Source: Haliea sp964022665 (lineage in GTDB: Bacteria > Pseudomonadota > Gammaproteobacteria > Pseudomonadales > Halieaceae). Taken from it: a DNA stretch of 64,000 bases. A program made the position numbers and the translations under genes. The DNA lies in the NCBI GenBank assembly GCA_964022665.1, contig CAXIDF010000014.1:27061-91060 (forward strand), read 5' to 3'. This document shows, piece after piece, positions 32,954 to 43,035 of the stretch. Positions within the stretch are counted from its first letter, which is position 1. Every line of letters starts with the position of its first letter. The notes below the pieces were generated by a model. The model saw only the letters and a list, made by a program, of their open reading frames with translations, had not been told where the DNA came from and made no database searches.

Positions 32954-33762
32954 GGGGCTTCCTCCTGGGGTAGCAGTACGGCGCGAATATTGTCTGCCAT
33001 CTGGCGCAGGGCATCGCGACGCGGCATGCCAAGCAGGGCATCAAACATAGCTTTGTTCTGCTCACCGGCGATATACACCGGGCCATTGGCCAGATTCAGC
33101 AGCGCGAGGTCGGCGACTTCACGTGGCGACATCATGCCCTCCAGGGTGGCCGGATCTATACCCTGCAAGGCATGCGCCTCCGTGTCGGTGCTCCCAGGGC
33201 ACAGGGCGAGCACGTCAATGCCTGCAGGCTGCAGCTCGCCCCACAGGGATTCCCCCAGGCTGTTGGTAAAGGCTTTACTCGCGGCGTAGGCGGCAGAGAA
33301 CGGAATGCCCATGAAGCCTTCCACGGAACTGGTGAGAATAATCCCGCCGCGGCCCCGCTTGATCAGAGCAGGGAGAAAGCGGTGGGTAAGCTGCATGGGA
33401 GCCGCGCAATTAACCTGCAGCAGGGCCGCCATGCGCTCCGGTTCGTTGTTCTGATGCGCCCCCTTGAGCCCGAAGCCCGCATTGCTGACCAGCAGGCCGA
33501 TGTCCAGCCCCTGCGCCGCTTTCGCGATTGCATCAACCGCAGCGGGATCGGCCAGATCTGCCGCACAGATCGTCACTTTAACGTTGTGCGCGGCGCTCAA
33601 CTCGGCGGCGAGGTCCTGCAGCCGCTCGGCGCGCCGTGCAACCAGCAACAGGTCAAAGCCTGCCTCAGCCAGAAGCCTGGCGAACGCCGCGCCAATACCG
33701 GAGGACGCACCGGTGACCAGGGCTGCGGGGCCGTAGCGGTCGAGAACGTCTGTTGTATTCAT
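32950..33762 (-). CDS. short-chain dehydrogenase/reductase
   Basis: A 270-residue Rossmann-fold oxidoreductase. VTGASSGIGAAFARLLAEAG is the cofactor-binding turn, with VARRAERL suggesting an NADP-type binding pocket. SNAGFG stands for the NAG motif. The catalytic Ser and Tyr-x-x-x-Lys are in TSSVEGF and SAAYAASKAF. It probably interconverts an alcohol and a ketone on the pathway intermediate. The stop overlaps the start of the SnoaL-like gene and it follows the Rieske oxygenase by about 60 bases on the same strand, so the four minus-strand genes form one operon. Confidence 0.9.
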   Translation of the reverse strand: MNTTDVLDRYGPAALVTGASSGIGAAFARLLAEAGFDLLLVARRAERLQDLAAELSAAHNVKVTICAADLADPAAVDAIAKAAQGLDIGLLVSNAGFGLKGAHQNNEPERMAALLQVNCAAPMQLTHRFLPALIKRGRGGIILTSSVEGFMGIPFSAAYAASKAFTNSLGESLWGELQPAGIDVLALCPGSTDTEAHALQGIDPATLEGMMSPREVADLALLNLANGPVYIAGEQNKAMFDALLGMPRRDALRQMADNIRAVLLPQEEAP

Positions 33763-33822
33763 GCGCGTTACTCCCTATCGTTGATCACGACACTGTTGCG
33801 ACTAAAGCGTGCAAACCGCTGA

Positions 33823-34884
33823 TCAGGGGTGCGCGGCACCATTGCGTGGCAGGTAAAACTGCTCGTACCAGCGGCGCAGCTTGTTGATCGGGCCATCGCC
33901 ATCACAGAGTATCGGCTCAGCCCGGTACACCTTGTCTTTCCAGATCTCCACATCCTGGCCGAACGCGGCGTGTGCGCCGATGGCGTATTGCTCGGCAAAT
34001 TCTTCGGGCACCGGTTCTCCGTCGAGGCCGCTTACAATGACCGCACTACACAGGTCGACTTCCTCGCTGTTAACCGGGGTATGGTAGTTCACCCACCAGC
34101 TGCGATAGTCCACAGCGCCGCCGCGGGATTCGGTGTAGTAATACATGATGGACGGACCGTGGTAGGTCGCATCGCCCCAGGCATCCGCAGGGTTGGCAAC
34201 GCTCTGTGCCCGCGCTGCCTCCATGTCGAACGGCAAGCCCGGCGGGATGACGCCGCGCGCGGCCGCGGTTTGTTGCACCCTCGACACCTGGGTGACCGTG
34301 CGCTCGCCAAAGCGGTTTTCGAATTCGCGCACTTCGCCGCCGTGTACATGGGGAAAATGCGCGATGTCGACGATGTTTTCGATCACATCGCAGGGCTGTG
34401 CGCGAATACGCGAGCGGTGAAAACGCCAATCGCCCCAGCCTGCTGCACCGTGGCCCCACTCTTTGATGACGGGCAGGTAATCCTCCGGCGCCCCGCCTTC
34501 GGGATCGTGCCACAACGCAATGAAGCCGTTGCGCTCCGCTACCGGCCAACCACGCAGCGCATGGCGCGCCCGCTCCGGGATACGTGTGGCGTAGGGTATA
34601 TCGATACACTCGCCATCGGCGGCGAAGGTCCAGCCGTGGAAGGGGCAGGCCAGCGCATCGCCAACGATTCTGCCGCCGTCGCTGGCCAGATGCGCGCCCA
34701 GATGCGGGCAATGCGCATCGAGCACGGCTGCCACGCCGGACTCGCCGCGAAACAGCACCAGGTCAACGCCAAAATAGTGCAGGCGCTGCACCGCGCCCGG
34801 CTCAAGTTCGCTGGAAAAGGCAACAATATGCCACCCGCGAGCGAAGCGCCCCGGCTCAAGAAATGCGTAACGGAAATCACTCAT
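33823..34884 (-). CDS. Rieske non-heme iron oxygenase, KshA-like
   Basis: A 353-residue terminal oxygenase. The Rieske ligands are Cys59 and His61 (CPHLGAHL) with Cys80 and His83 (CPFHGW). The mononuclear iron site is ENIVDIAHFPHVHG with Asp173, His176 and His181. The C-terminal half resembles 3-ketosteroid 9-alpha-hydroxylase oxygenase (KshA) and related ring-B/cholesterol monooxygenases rather than naphthalene-type alpha subunits; no beta-subunit gene is nearby. No reductase is encoded here, so electrons must come from a ferredoxin reductase elsewhere. The start overlaps the end of the KstD-like gene by eight bases, which supports steroid-type ring chemistry. Confidence 0.85.
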   Translation of the reverse strand: MSDFRYAFLEPGRFARGWHIVAFSSELEPGAVQRLHYFGVDLVLFRGESGVAAVLDAHCPHLGAHLASDGGRIVGDALACPFHGWTFAADGECIDIPYATRIPERARHALRGWPVAERNGFIALWHDPEGGAPEDYLPVIKEWGHGAAGWGDWRFHRSRIRAQPCDVIENIVDIAHFPHVHGGEVREFENRFGERTVTQVSRVQQTAAARGVIPPGLPFDMEAARAQSVANPADAWGDATYHGPSIMYYYTESRGGAVDYRSWWVNYHTPVNSEEVDLCSAVIVSGLDGEPVPEEFAEQYAIGAHAAFGQDVEIWKDKVYRAEPILCDGDGPINKLRRWYEQFYLPRNGAAHP

Positions 34885-36610
34885 CTGCAGGCTCCTGATC
34901 GGTCAGTGCGTGTTGCGCGGCCAGGTAGGCGAAGGTCATGGCTGAACCTATGGTGGCTCCGGCGCCCGGGTAGGTATCGCCCATAACCGCAGCGCTGGTA
35001 TTACCCGCGGCGTACAGTCCCGGAATGACATCGCCAGACTCCTTCAGCACGCGCGCGTGTTCATCGCACAACAGCCCACCCTTGGTATCCAGATCGCCGG
35101 CTTCACAACGCAGCGCGTAGTAGGGCCCGGTATCCAGTGGGCCGAGACAGGGGTTGGGCTGCACTTTCGGGTCCGCATAGTAGCGGTCGTGCTCGGAGTC
35201 TCCGCGTCCAAAATCCGGGTCGTGCCCGGCACGCGCATGTTCATTGAAGCGCTCGACGGTGGCGGCGAGGCCGGCTGCGTCAATATCCAGTGCCTCAGCA
35301 AGCCCCTGCAGGGAGTCTGCCCGGGTCAACAGCCCCGAACTGAACAGTTCACCGGGGAGCTGGGAATCGCCCACCATTTTACCCGGCTTGATATGGCCTA
35401 CCGGATACTGCTGGCGAAAACGCGCGTCAAAGATCAGGTAGCAGGGAATAGCCCCCTCCCCGCGCGCTTCCGAAGCATACTGGTCCTTGACGACGTCCTC
35501 ATAGGGTTGTGCTTCATTGGTGAAACGCTGGCCTTTGCGGTTCACCATGATGGAGCCCGGATAGGCCTTGCCGGCGATCAGCGCCAACACGCTGCCATCG
35601 GGCATACGGTAGCTCGGCGACCACCATGCGCTTTGCATGAACCCCAGCGCCGCACCCAGCGATTGCCCCATGCGGATACCATCGCCGGTGGCTCCGGGCG
35701 CGGCAGCTGTCCAATCGGCGCCAATCGGGGCCTGCTGGAACGTTTGTCGCATCGTGGCATTGTGTGCAAATCCACCCATGGCCAGCAGTACCCCATGTCG
35801 TGCGCGCACCCGCTGAGCCACGCCGTCTTTCACCACCAAAGCACCGGTCACTCTGCCATCCTCTAGCAACAGTTCCTGCAGCGGTGCGTTGAGCCAGAGG
35901 GGAATATCGCGGTCCATCAATGACCGCCGCAAGCGCGCCACCAGGCCTGCGCCCAGCGTGACACGCTGATCACGCTTGCCACGCAGACGGGCCGGAAGAT
36001 CCAGCCAGTAACGTGCATACAGGCGTATTCCCAGCCAGATTGCCGCAGGGCCCATGGCGCCCAGATCGCGCCCCTCAGGCACCGTAATATTGCAGCGCAG
36101 GATCGAGGAATAGTCATCGCGTATACGCTCGGCTTCCTCGCCGAGTTCGCGCAGGGAAAAAGCGCCAGGATCCATGGAGCGCCCACCGGACTTGTAGCCG
36201 GGTTGTGTGGGGTAGTAATCCATGTATTCCGGTAGCGGGGTAAACTCTAAACGGCTGTGGCGCATCATGAACGCCAGCATCTCGCCTGCACGCATGGCGA
36301 AGGCGCGCAAGCGCGCCGGGGAGACGCTTTCGCCGATCAGCGCATGCAGATACTGCCAACCCTGTTCCGCGCTGTCATCGATTCCCAGTTCGGCTTGCCG
36401 ATGATTGCCCGGCAGCCACGCCACGCCACCGGACTTGCAGGTCGTGCCGCCGTAGCGCGGTTCCTTTTCCACCACCAGAACACGGCCGCCCAACTGGTGT
36501 GCGACGACCGCTCCGGTCATGCCTGCTGCACCGCTGCCGGCAACCAGCCAGTCCACTTCCTGATCGTATTGCACTATCTGAGCTCGCCCCTGGTTATTAT
36601 GGATTGACAA
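34877..36610 (-). CDS. KstD-like FAD-dependent dehydrogenase
   Basis: A 577-residue flavoprotein. The FAD-binding turn VAGSGAAGMTGAVVAHQLGG is at residues 23-42, followed by EKEPRYGGTTCKSGG. Midway MDYYPTQPGYKSGGRS and PGSIMVNRKGQRFTNE, and near the C-terminus GLYAAGNTSAAVMGDTYPGAGATIGSAM, are hallmarks of the 3-ketosteroid-delta1-dehydrogenase/fumarate-reductase-like family. KstD introduces a ring-A double bond, and with KshA-type hydroxylation this breaks the steroid nucleus. Specificity for a steroid is not proven; other cyclic ketones are possible. It is the first gene of the operon Kstd-like, Rieske, SDR, SnoaL-like. Confidence 0.85.
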   Translation of the reverse strand: MSIHNNQGRAQIVQYDQEVDWLVAGSGAAGMTGAVVAHQLGGRVLVVEKEPRYGGTTCKSGGVAWLPGNHRQAELGIDDSAEQGWQYLHALIGESVSPARLRAFAMRAGEMLAFMMRHSRLEFTPLPEYMDYYPTQPGYKSGGRSMDPGAFSLRELGEEAERIRDDYSSILRCNITVPEGRDLGAMGPAAIWLGIRLYARYWLDLPARLRGKRDQRVTLGAGLVARLRRSLMDRDIPLWLNAPLQELLLEDGRVTGALVVKDGVAQRVRARHGVLLAMGGFAHNATMRQTFQQAPIGADWTAAAPGATGDGIRMGQSLGAALGFMQSAWWSPSYRMPDGSVLALIAGKAYPGSIMVNRKGQRFTNEAQPYEDVVKDQYASEARGEGAIPCYLIFDARFRQQYPVGHIKPGKMVGDSQLPGELFSSGLLTRADSLQGLAEALDIDAAGLAATVERFNEHARAGHDPDFGRGDSEHDRYYADPKVQPNPCLGPLDTGPYYALRCEAGDLDTKGGLLCDEHARVLKESGDVIPGLYAAGNTSAAVMGDTYPGAGATIGSAMTFAYLAAQHALTDQEPADE

Positions 36611-36722
36611 TGAGGATACGGGCGCAACCTGCCAGCCGAAAGTCGCGCAGCTTCAAAACAAGCGCTGGTATGAATGCCTGAACGGTGCACACGTGCCTGC
36701 TGGAGGCGGGCAAGGAAGCTCT

Positions 36723-39700
36723 TTATTCCCCGCGCGACAACCAGTCATCCACCAGGGTCAGCGCGCGTTCGTAGTCGTAGCTCGCCAGCGCGCGCTGCAG
36801 AGCCCGATAGCGGTCGTGCGCTGCGCTGCGCAGAAGCGACGCCTGGTCCTCCAGCACGGGCCGGGCAGATGCATCGTCGTCGGCCAGCAGGGAACGCAGA
36901 GTCACCAGCACCGCGTTGACACTCGCCGCGGGCTTCTTCGTGAAGTCATTGTCTTCTGCCTCTATTGGCGCAAGCGGTAGCGCCTGCAGGGCCTCCAATA
37001 AGGGGCGTATCTGGCGCTCCACCGTCAGCAACGCAGCCTGTAGATCTACTGAGCCCTGCAAATCTGGATGGGTGACCGACTCCAACGCCGCCGCCGCCTG
37101 AGCCAATTGCGCGGCACCCAGCGTGCCCGCCAACCCCTTCAGCGAATGCGCGCGCATTTTCGCCTGTTGCCAGTCTTTTTCCTGCACCGCTTTGCGGTAG
37201 TCCTGGACGAACTGTGCCTGATCTACCGCAAACCCGTGAAGGATACGCCCGTATAACCCTTCGTTGCCCTGCAACCGGGCAAGCCCCGCCGCGACGTCAA
37301 CCCCCGGCAATTCGTGCACGGCGGAGGACAGGGCGCGCGACTCGCGGGGGCGCTCGGGGCCAGCGTCTACCTCATCCCGTGGTCGCGCGGGCACGATCCA
37401 GCGCGCCATTGTGGTCAGCATCAGTGCCACATCCAGCGGCTTGCCAATGTGGTCGTTCATACCCGCGGCGAGAACACGCTCGCGGTCTCCAGGCAGCACG
37501 TTGGCCGTCATGGCGATGACGGGCAAATCGGCGGTGCGGGGGTTCGCACGCAAACGACGGGTAGCCTCGTACCCGTCCATGACCGGCATCTGACAGTCCA
37601 TCAACACCCCATCGAAACGTTGGCTTTCCAGTCGTTCCAGCGCCTCCCGACCATGGCCGGCAATCGTCACCTGTATACCGTATCCTTCGAGCAACTCCCT
37701 CGCCACGTCCTGATTGACGAGGTTGTCTTCAACCAACAGGACATGAGCCCCACGCAGGCTCGTTAGCGCCGCCTGCATATCCTCGGCAACCGAGCTGGCC
37801 GTTCGTCCATTCTGACGCTGCCCTTCGACCGCCTGCATGATGGCATCGAACAGAGTCGATGGCGTCACCGGTTTGGTCAAGAAAGACGCGATGGTGAGGT
37901 TGCCGGCTGCCTGCTCCACTTCACCAGGACTGAATGCCGACATCATCACGACGGGGGGCAGCTCTGCAATGCCGCCTTCGTCTTCGAGCTGTTGTACCAG
38001 GTCTGCACCCGTCATCGCCCCAAACTTCCAGTTTACCAGCAAGACCGTATACGGGTTTTCCGCGGCGTTGCGCTGAAGCTCCTCCAATGCTGCCGTGCAA
38101 TTCGCGGCATATCCCGGCTGAAAGCCCAAAGCAGTCAGGTAGTTGCCGAGAATTTCCCGCGCACTGGCATTTTCATCGACTATCAATACTCTCACACTAT
38201 GCTGGGGAGGCTCCGGGGTAACCGGTGCCTCTTGCATACCGCAGGGGAACGTGAAATGAAAGACCGAGCCAACCCCGTATTCACTCTCGACCCAGATGTC
38301 CCCGCCCATCATGTCCACCAGATTCTTGCAGATGGCCAGGCCGAGGCCAGTGCCTCCATATTTGCGGGTCGTAGAGGGGTCTGCCTGACTGAAAGCCTGA
38401 AACAGATTCGACTGCTGCTCCGCCGTCAGGCCGATGCCGGTATCGGAAACGCTGAAATGCAAGATGAGGTGATCCGCGCCCTGCTCGAGAACGTCAACCG
38501 CGGCGATTACTTCACCACCCTCGTCCGTGAACTTGACCGCATTACTGCAGAGGTTGACCAGAATCTGCCCGAGGCGAACCGGGTCGCCCAATACAAATCG
38601 GGGCAGCTCCGGTGACAGTTTGAACAGGAACTCAATGTGTTTTTCGGCAGCGCGCATCCCCGTGGTATTGGCCAGCCGATCGAACACCTCATCCAGGGAA
38701 AAGGAGATAGTTTCGATGCTAAGCTTACCGGCCTCGATTTTGGAGAAGTCGAGAATGTCGTTGATGATGGACAGGAGTGTTGTCGCCGAAAGTTCAATTT
38801 TTTTCAGGTAATCGCGCTGCCGGTCGTCGAGGCGGGTACGCTGCGCAAGGTGTGTCATGCCCATGATGGCGTTCATGGGCGTGCGAATCTCATGGGACAT
38901 ATTCGCAAGGAAACTGGACTTGGCCGCTGTTGCGGCCTGCGCTTCGTCGCGCGCCGCTTCCAACTCCTGGGTCAACAGGCGTTCGACGTGATGGTTAATG
39001 CGCACGCCGGCGATACGTGTCATCCGTCCATTGTCGTCGCGCTCAACCACCTGACCCACATCGAGGAACCAACGCCATTCGCCATCGGCGCAACGCTGAC
39101 GGTATTCGCAGCGATAAAGCTCCGTGCGCCCCTCCAGGCAATCGCTTGCCAGCGTCAGGGCACGGGCGAGATCGTCGGGGTGTGTCAGGCGCACAACGGT
39201 ATCAAGGCCGTGGCGCAGGGGGGACCAGGTATCAGCGCCTTCACGTAACTCCAGCGGCGCGTAGCGCATCAGACGAGTGAAGTTCACGTTGGTGATAAAG
39301 CGGTCACCTTCCGGGAAATACTCCCATAGACCGAGGTCGGCGGCCTCGGCAATCAGCAGCAGGCGCTGCTCACTCTCCTGTTGTTGCTGTTCGGCACGCA
39401 TGCGCGGGGTGATGTCGATCAAGGTGCCCACCAGTGTATTGCTGGTATCCTCATCTCCGTACTCGGCACGCCCGGTCTCAAACAGGTACCGCACCTCACC
39501 GCGGGCGTCGATGATGCGGTATTCCAGTGCAAACGTGCGGTCCTCGGCAACCGCACCACGAATGGTTTGACTAACGTACTCGACATCGTCGGGATATATG
39601 ATGCTGGCGTAGCTGCGCACGGCGTTGTTGATGAAATCGCTCGCGGGATAACCTGTCAGGTCTTCCACAGCGTCATTCATGTACAACATGGTCCAGTACT

Positions 39701-42700
39701 CATCCGCACGCGCGCGATATACGGTTCCCGGGATAGTCGAAACCAGCCTGCTGTACTCCTGATCGCGCAAAGTCAGGGCCCGTTGCATGGCTTTACGTTC
39801 GGTGATGTCGCGCAGTGCCGAAATGATACGCAGACCCGTACCCTGCCCCATGGGGTTGAGACTGATCTCCACCGGTATAAGATGACCGTCGCGGTGCACG
39901 GCGACCAGCTCTCGGGCTTTCGTGTTACGCAGCGCACCGGCGCGCGCCGCGTTGACAAAGGCATCGCGCATGGCAACGTGTCCCTGCCGCTGAGCTTCGG
40001 GCATGAGAATCTCGACGCTCTCGCCAATCATTTCCCCGGGGCCGTAACCGAACAACTCCAGTGCCTGATGATTCACCAGCGTTATGTAACCGTTGGCATC
40101 CGTTATCACCAGCGCATCCGGCGCCGACTCCAGCAGTGCTTCAAACTGTTGTTGCTTCTCCGCTTCCTGTCGCCGAGCCATTTCCAGTTCGGTCACATCA
40201 AAGTTGACACCGGTCATGAACACAGACTTGCCCGTATCATCGCAGCGCACCTGGCCGCGGGCGTGTACGTAAACGGTACTGCCATCGGTACGTAGAAGAC
40301 GGTAGTCCGCTTCCACAGGAGCGGCTGTTGTTACCCCACGCTGAAGGGCCTCCAACAAGGCCTGGCGGTCGTCCGGATGCACAAGAGAGAGATACCACTG
40401 ACCGTCTGCTCGAGCATCACCGGGATCCAGACCCAGTTCACGAACGAAGCCCTCCTCCCAAAACCACTGATCTGTGAGGATGTCCCACTCCCAAATTGAC
40501 GCCCGTGCAGCACGCAGGGAGTCGGTACGACTCAGTTCCGCTTCGTGCAACTCGCCAAGCAGTCTGCGGGTCTCGGTAACATCCTGGAGTAAGCCTACAT
40601 AGTGACTGATGCCACCTGCAGGATCGAAGACCGGCGCTATGACCTGGTCACACCAGACCAGGCGCCCTTCACGCGTAACATTGGTGATCTCGCGATGCCA
40701 GACTTCGCCCGCCGCAATGGTCCTCCACAGGTCTTCATAGAACGCGGGTTCCATCTCACCGCTGTTCAGCAAACGCGGGGTCTGTCCAGTTGCTTCTGCC
40801 GCGGTATAGCCAGTGAGCCGCGTGAATGCCGGATTGACATACTCGATGCATCCGGTGGTATCGGTGATCAGCACAGACACTGGACTTTGCTCAACCGCCG
40901 AACCGACTGCGCGCATCTCCTCGCCCTTTTCACGCAACTGACGCTGCAGGTAGCGGCGCCCGCGTTCAGACAGCCACAGCACAAAAGCCAGCATGCTGAT
41001 AACCAGAATGGTAATGGCTAGCGCCACGACGTACACGAGACGCTCGACCAGCCGGTACTGTTGCAGCACTTCCGCAACGTCAATTTCCGTTGCCACACCC
41101 AGGTCCAGCAACGACGACCAGGTCCAGGCCCCCATCACGGGAACTCCCCGATAATCGCGGTAGCCTTGGGTGTCGACGCCCTCGATTCCGGAGATGGCCT
41201 GCCCGGCCATCAACGTGAGCGGCCAGGTATCCGCCGGCGCTTCTGGGGATTCGCCCGCCATCAGGTTTACTCCAGGATCGGTTAGCAGCGGATAGCCCCG
41301 CGGCGAGCTGATCTCTCGGTAGCGCTCGCCAGACCGGGCGAAGTCTGCGGAAAAGCGCGAGCCGCCGAGCACCTCGCCGCGGCGATTGAAAATGAAACTT
41401 TCGCCGGTCTTGCCCGCTCTTGCGGCATGTAGGAGCGCATCCACCTGCGCACGATCCCCCGACTCGATCAGCAGGAACGCCAGGGGATTCCCCTCAGCAT
41501 CAGGCAGCCCCTGGAGCAGCGCGAGGTGGTGGTCGTGTTCACTGACATCGTGGTCAATGGGCAACAGCAGAGGGCCGCTGCCGGCGACAACCGCATTGAT
41601 ATGCTCGGCGATGCGTTCCAGCGCAACCGGTTTGCCAAGTACGACACCCTCGCTGCCGGCGATCACCTCACCCCGGGGGTTCAGCAGGGCAAAATACGGG
41701 TTGTCCTGGTTGGAACGCGCCCGAATGAGTTCCTGCAGCGCTCGCGCCGAGGCTTCCGGTTTACCGGCGGCTGTACTGCGTGCCAGCGCCGCGATATGGT
41801 CCCGCGCGTCGTCCGCGCGCAACAGCTCCAGTAAATAGACCACCTGCCGCTCGAACCACAGTTCCAGCCCCGACTGCACCCCGCTGTTGATGGAGTTGAG
41901 GATAAGCCCCTGGTCGGACCTCGCTTCGGATTCCAGACGATGCAGGGTGGCCTGTGCGGCAAGTACCGTAATACTCAGGAACAACAGCGCAACAGCATAG
42001 ACGGCGAAACGAAAACGCACGCCCGAGAACAGCGACAGCTGGCGCTGAGGGCTGATACCGCGCAACAGAAACAGCAACGCCGCCACCACCACCGCAACAA
42101 TGACCGCGAGCCCGACAAGCACTTCCAGAGAGTCGCCCATCAGGGCCGAGGGTAAACGCGCTGAGGGGTGCAACTCCTGGTCGGCTGCGAGCCATCGCCC
42201 GAGTATTTCGGCACGCTCTTGGCGGGACACAGTATCCAGCGCTTTGCGCAGCAGCTGGTCGAGAATCACCTGGTCGTTGCGCACGGCAAGCCGCAGCCGG
42301 GCGAGATCCGGGTCGGGCAGGCGATAATCGCCCGTGATTGCAAGTTGGCCGAGCAAATTGGCCCGTATCTGATGGCGCAGGGCGGGATACGCACCTACCG
42401 TCGCATCGGCCTCACCGAGGGCTACCGCCATCAGGGACGCTACCGTGCCCTCGGCAATCAGCAGTTCGATATCCGGATGCAGATCAGGCAGCAGGCGTTC
42501 GGTGAAAAAGCCGCGTGGCACCGCAACCCGCAGGCGACTTCCCGACGTGAGGGTTGTTACCGGTGCGTTGAGGCGGCTGGCGATGCCTACTGGCGCTGCT
42601 CCGTAGGGGGGAGAAAACAGCATCGACTGCTCACGCGCTGGCGTGCGCACGGTATTGAGCAACACATCAATGCTGCCATTCAGCAGCCGATCTTCGAGTT

Positions 42701-42980
42701 CCGGCCAGTGCTCAGGACCTACAAATTCGAGTTTGACGCCAAGGCGCTGCGCGACCAGACGCATGATATCAACGGAGAAACCCAGCGGCTTGCCGTCTTC
42801 GTGAAAATTGTAGGGTGCCCAGTCGACTTCGCTGCCCACACGGAGTACCGGATGCGCCTGGCGCCACGCTTCTTCTTCTGCGGTCAGCGTCAGCTGATCG
42901 CTGACCACTGCACTGGCACTGGCAACGCCTGAGCAGAAGCCCGCAAAGCACAACGCCAGTAGCGGCGGTACACGAAGCAT
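36723..42980 (-). CDS. very large hybrid sensor histidine kinase (BarA/EvgS-like)
   Basis: About 2,085 residues. Order: signal peptide; periplasmic solute-binding (SBP_bac_3) domain (about 30-260); membrane helices; Cache-like extracellular sensor; further helix; five or so PAS/PAC domains; HisKA with His1363 (NMSHEIRTPM); HATPase (GTGLGLAICKNLV); a receiver whose phosphoacceptor aspartate is Asn1650 (LLVNWKFGAMTG); a second receiver with Asp1795 (LMDCQMPVMDG); HPt with His1945 (RAHSLKGLAG). The N-terminus of the open frame overlaps the HD-GYP gene and is not used: MLRVPPLLALC at 42980 gives a good signal peptide. GTG at 43034 is an alternative. The output is probably the HD-GYP regulator encoded just upstream. 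Confidence 0.88.
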   Translation of the reverse strand: MLRVPPLLALCFAGFCSGVASASAVVSDQLTLTAEEEAWRQAHPVLRVGSEVDWAPYNFHEDGKPLGFSVDIMRLVAQRLGVKLEFVGPEHWPELEDRLLNGSIDVLLNTVRTPAREQSMLFSPPYGAAPVGIASRLNAPVTTLTSGSRLRVAVPRGFFTERLLPDLHPDIELLIAEGTVASLMAVALGEADATVGAYPALRHQIRANLLGQLAITGDYRLPDPDLARLRLAVRNDQVILDQLLRKALDTVSRQERAEILGRWLAADQELHPSARLPSALMGDSLEVLVGLAVIVAVVVAALLFLLRGISPQRQLSLFSGVRFRFAVYAVALLFLSITVLAAQATLHRLESEARSDQGLILNSINSGVQSGLELWFERQVVYLLELLRADDARDHIAALARSTAAGKPEASARALQELIRARSNQDNPYFALLNPRGEVIAGSEGVVLGKPVALERIAEHINAVVAGSGPLLLPIDHDVSEHDHHLALLQGLPDAEGNPLAFLLIESGDRAQVDALLHAARAGKTGESFIFNRRGEVLGGSRFSADFARSGERYREISSPRGYPLLTDPGVNLMAGESPEAPADTWPLTLMAGQAISGIEGVDTQGYRDYRGVPVMGAWTWSSLLDLGVATEIDVAEVLQQYRLVERLVYVVALAITILVISMLAFVLWLSERGRRYLQRQLREKGEEMRAVGSAVEQSPVSVLITDTTGCIEYVNPAFTRLTGYTAAEATGQTPRLLNSGEMEPAFYEDLWRTIAAGEVWHREITNVTREGRLVWCDQVIAPVFDPAGGISHYVGLLQDVTETRRLLGELHEAELSRTDSLRAARASIWEWDILTDQWFWEEGFVRELGLDPGDARADGQWYLSLVHPDDRQALLEALQRGVTTAAPVEADYRLLRTDGSTVYVHARGQVRCDDTGKSVFMTGVNFDVTELEMARRQEAEKQQQFEALLESAPDALVITDANGYITLVNHQALELFGYGPGEMIGESVEILMPEAQRQGHVAMRDAFVNAARAGALRNTKARELVAVHRDGHLIPVEISLNPMGQGTGLRIISALRDITERKAMQRALTLRDQEYSRLVSTIPGTVYRARADEYWTMLYMNDAVEDLTGYPASDFINNAVRSYASIIYPDDVEYVSQTIRGAVAEDRTFALEYRIIDARGEVRYLFETGRAEYGDEDTSNTLVGTLIDITPRMRAEQQQQESEQRLLLIAEAADLGLWEYFPEGDRFITNVNFTRLMRYAPLELREGADTWSPLRHGLDTVVRLTHPDDLARALTLASDCLEGRTELYRCEYRQRCADGEWRWFLDVGQVVERDDNGRMTRIAGVRINHHVERLLTQELEAARDEAQAATAAKSSFLANMSHEIRTPMNAIMGMTHLAQRTRLDDRQRDYLKKIELSATTLLSIINDILDFSKIEAGKLSIETISFSLDEVFDRLANTTGMRAAEKHIEFLFKLSPELPRFVLGDPVRLGQILVNLCSNAVKFTDEGGEVIAAVDVLEQGADHLILHFSVSDTGIGLTAEQQSNLFQAFSQADPSTTRKYGGTGLGLAICKNLVDMMGGDIWVESEYGVGSVFHFTFPCGMQEAPVTPEPPQHSVRVLIVDENASAREILGNYLTALGFQPGYAANCTAALEELQRNAAENPYTVLLVNWKFGAMTGADLVQQLEDEGGIAELPPVVMMSAFSPGEVEQAAGNLTIASFLTKPVTPSTLFDAIMQAVEGQRQNGRTASSVAEDMQAALTSLRGAHVLLVEDNLVNQDVARELLEGYGIQVTIAGHGREALERLESQRFDGVLMDCQMPVMDGYEATRRLRANPRTADLPVIAMTANVLPGDRERVLAAGMNDHIGKPLDVALMLTTMARWIVPARPRDEVDAGPERPRESRALSSAVHELPGVDVAAGLARLQGNEGLYGRILHGFAVDQAQFVQDYRKAVQEKDWQQAKMRAHSLKGLAGTLGAAQLAQAAAALESVTHPDLQGSVDLQAALLTVERQIRPLLEALQALPLAPIEAEDNDFTKKPAASVNAVLVTLRSLLADDDASARPVLEDQASLLRSAAHDRYRALQRALASYDYERALTLVDDWLSRGE

Positions 42981-43035
42981 CTGACGAAAATGCACTGGCA
43001 GCAGCGCCGCCAGACGCAAAATAAGTGGTATCACC

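Noticed and set aside
33829..34986. 385-residue plus-strand frame opposite the Rieske gene
   Set aside because: The Rieske ligands and operon overlaps are on the minus strand; the frame looks like antisense of a GC-rich gene.
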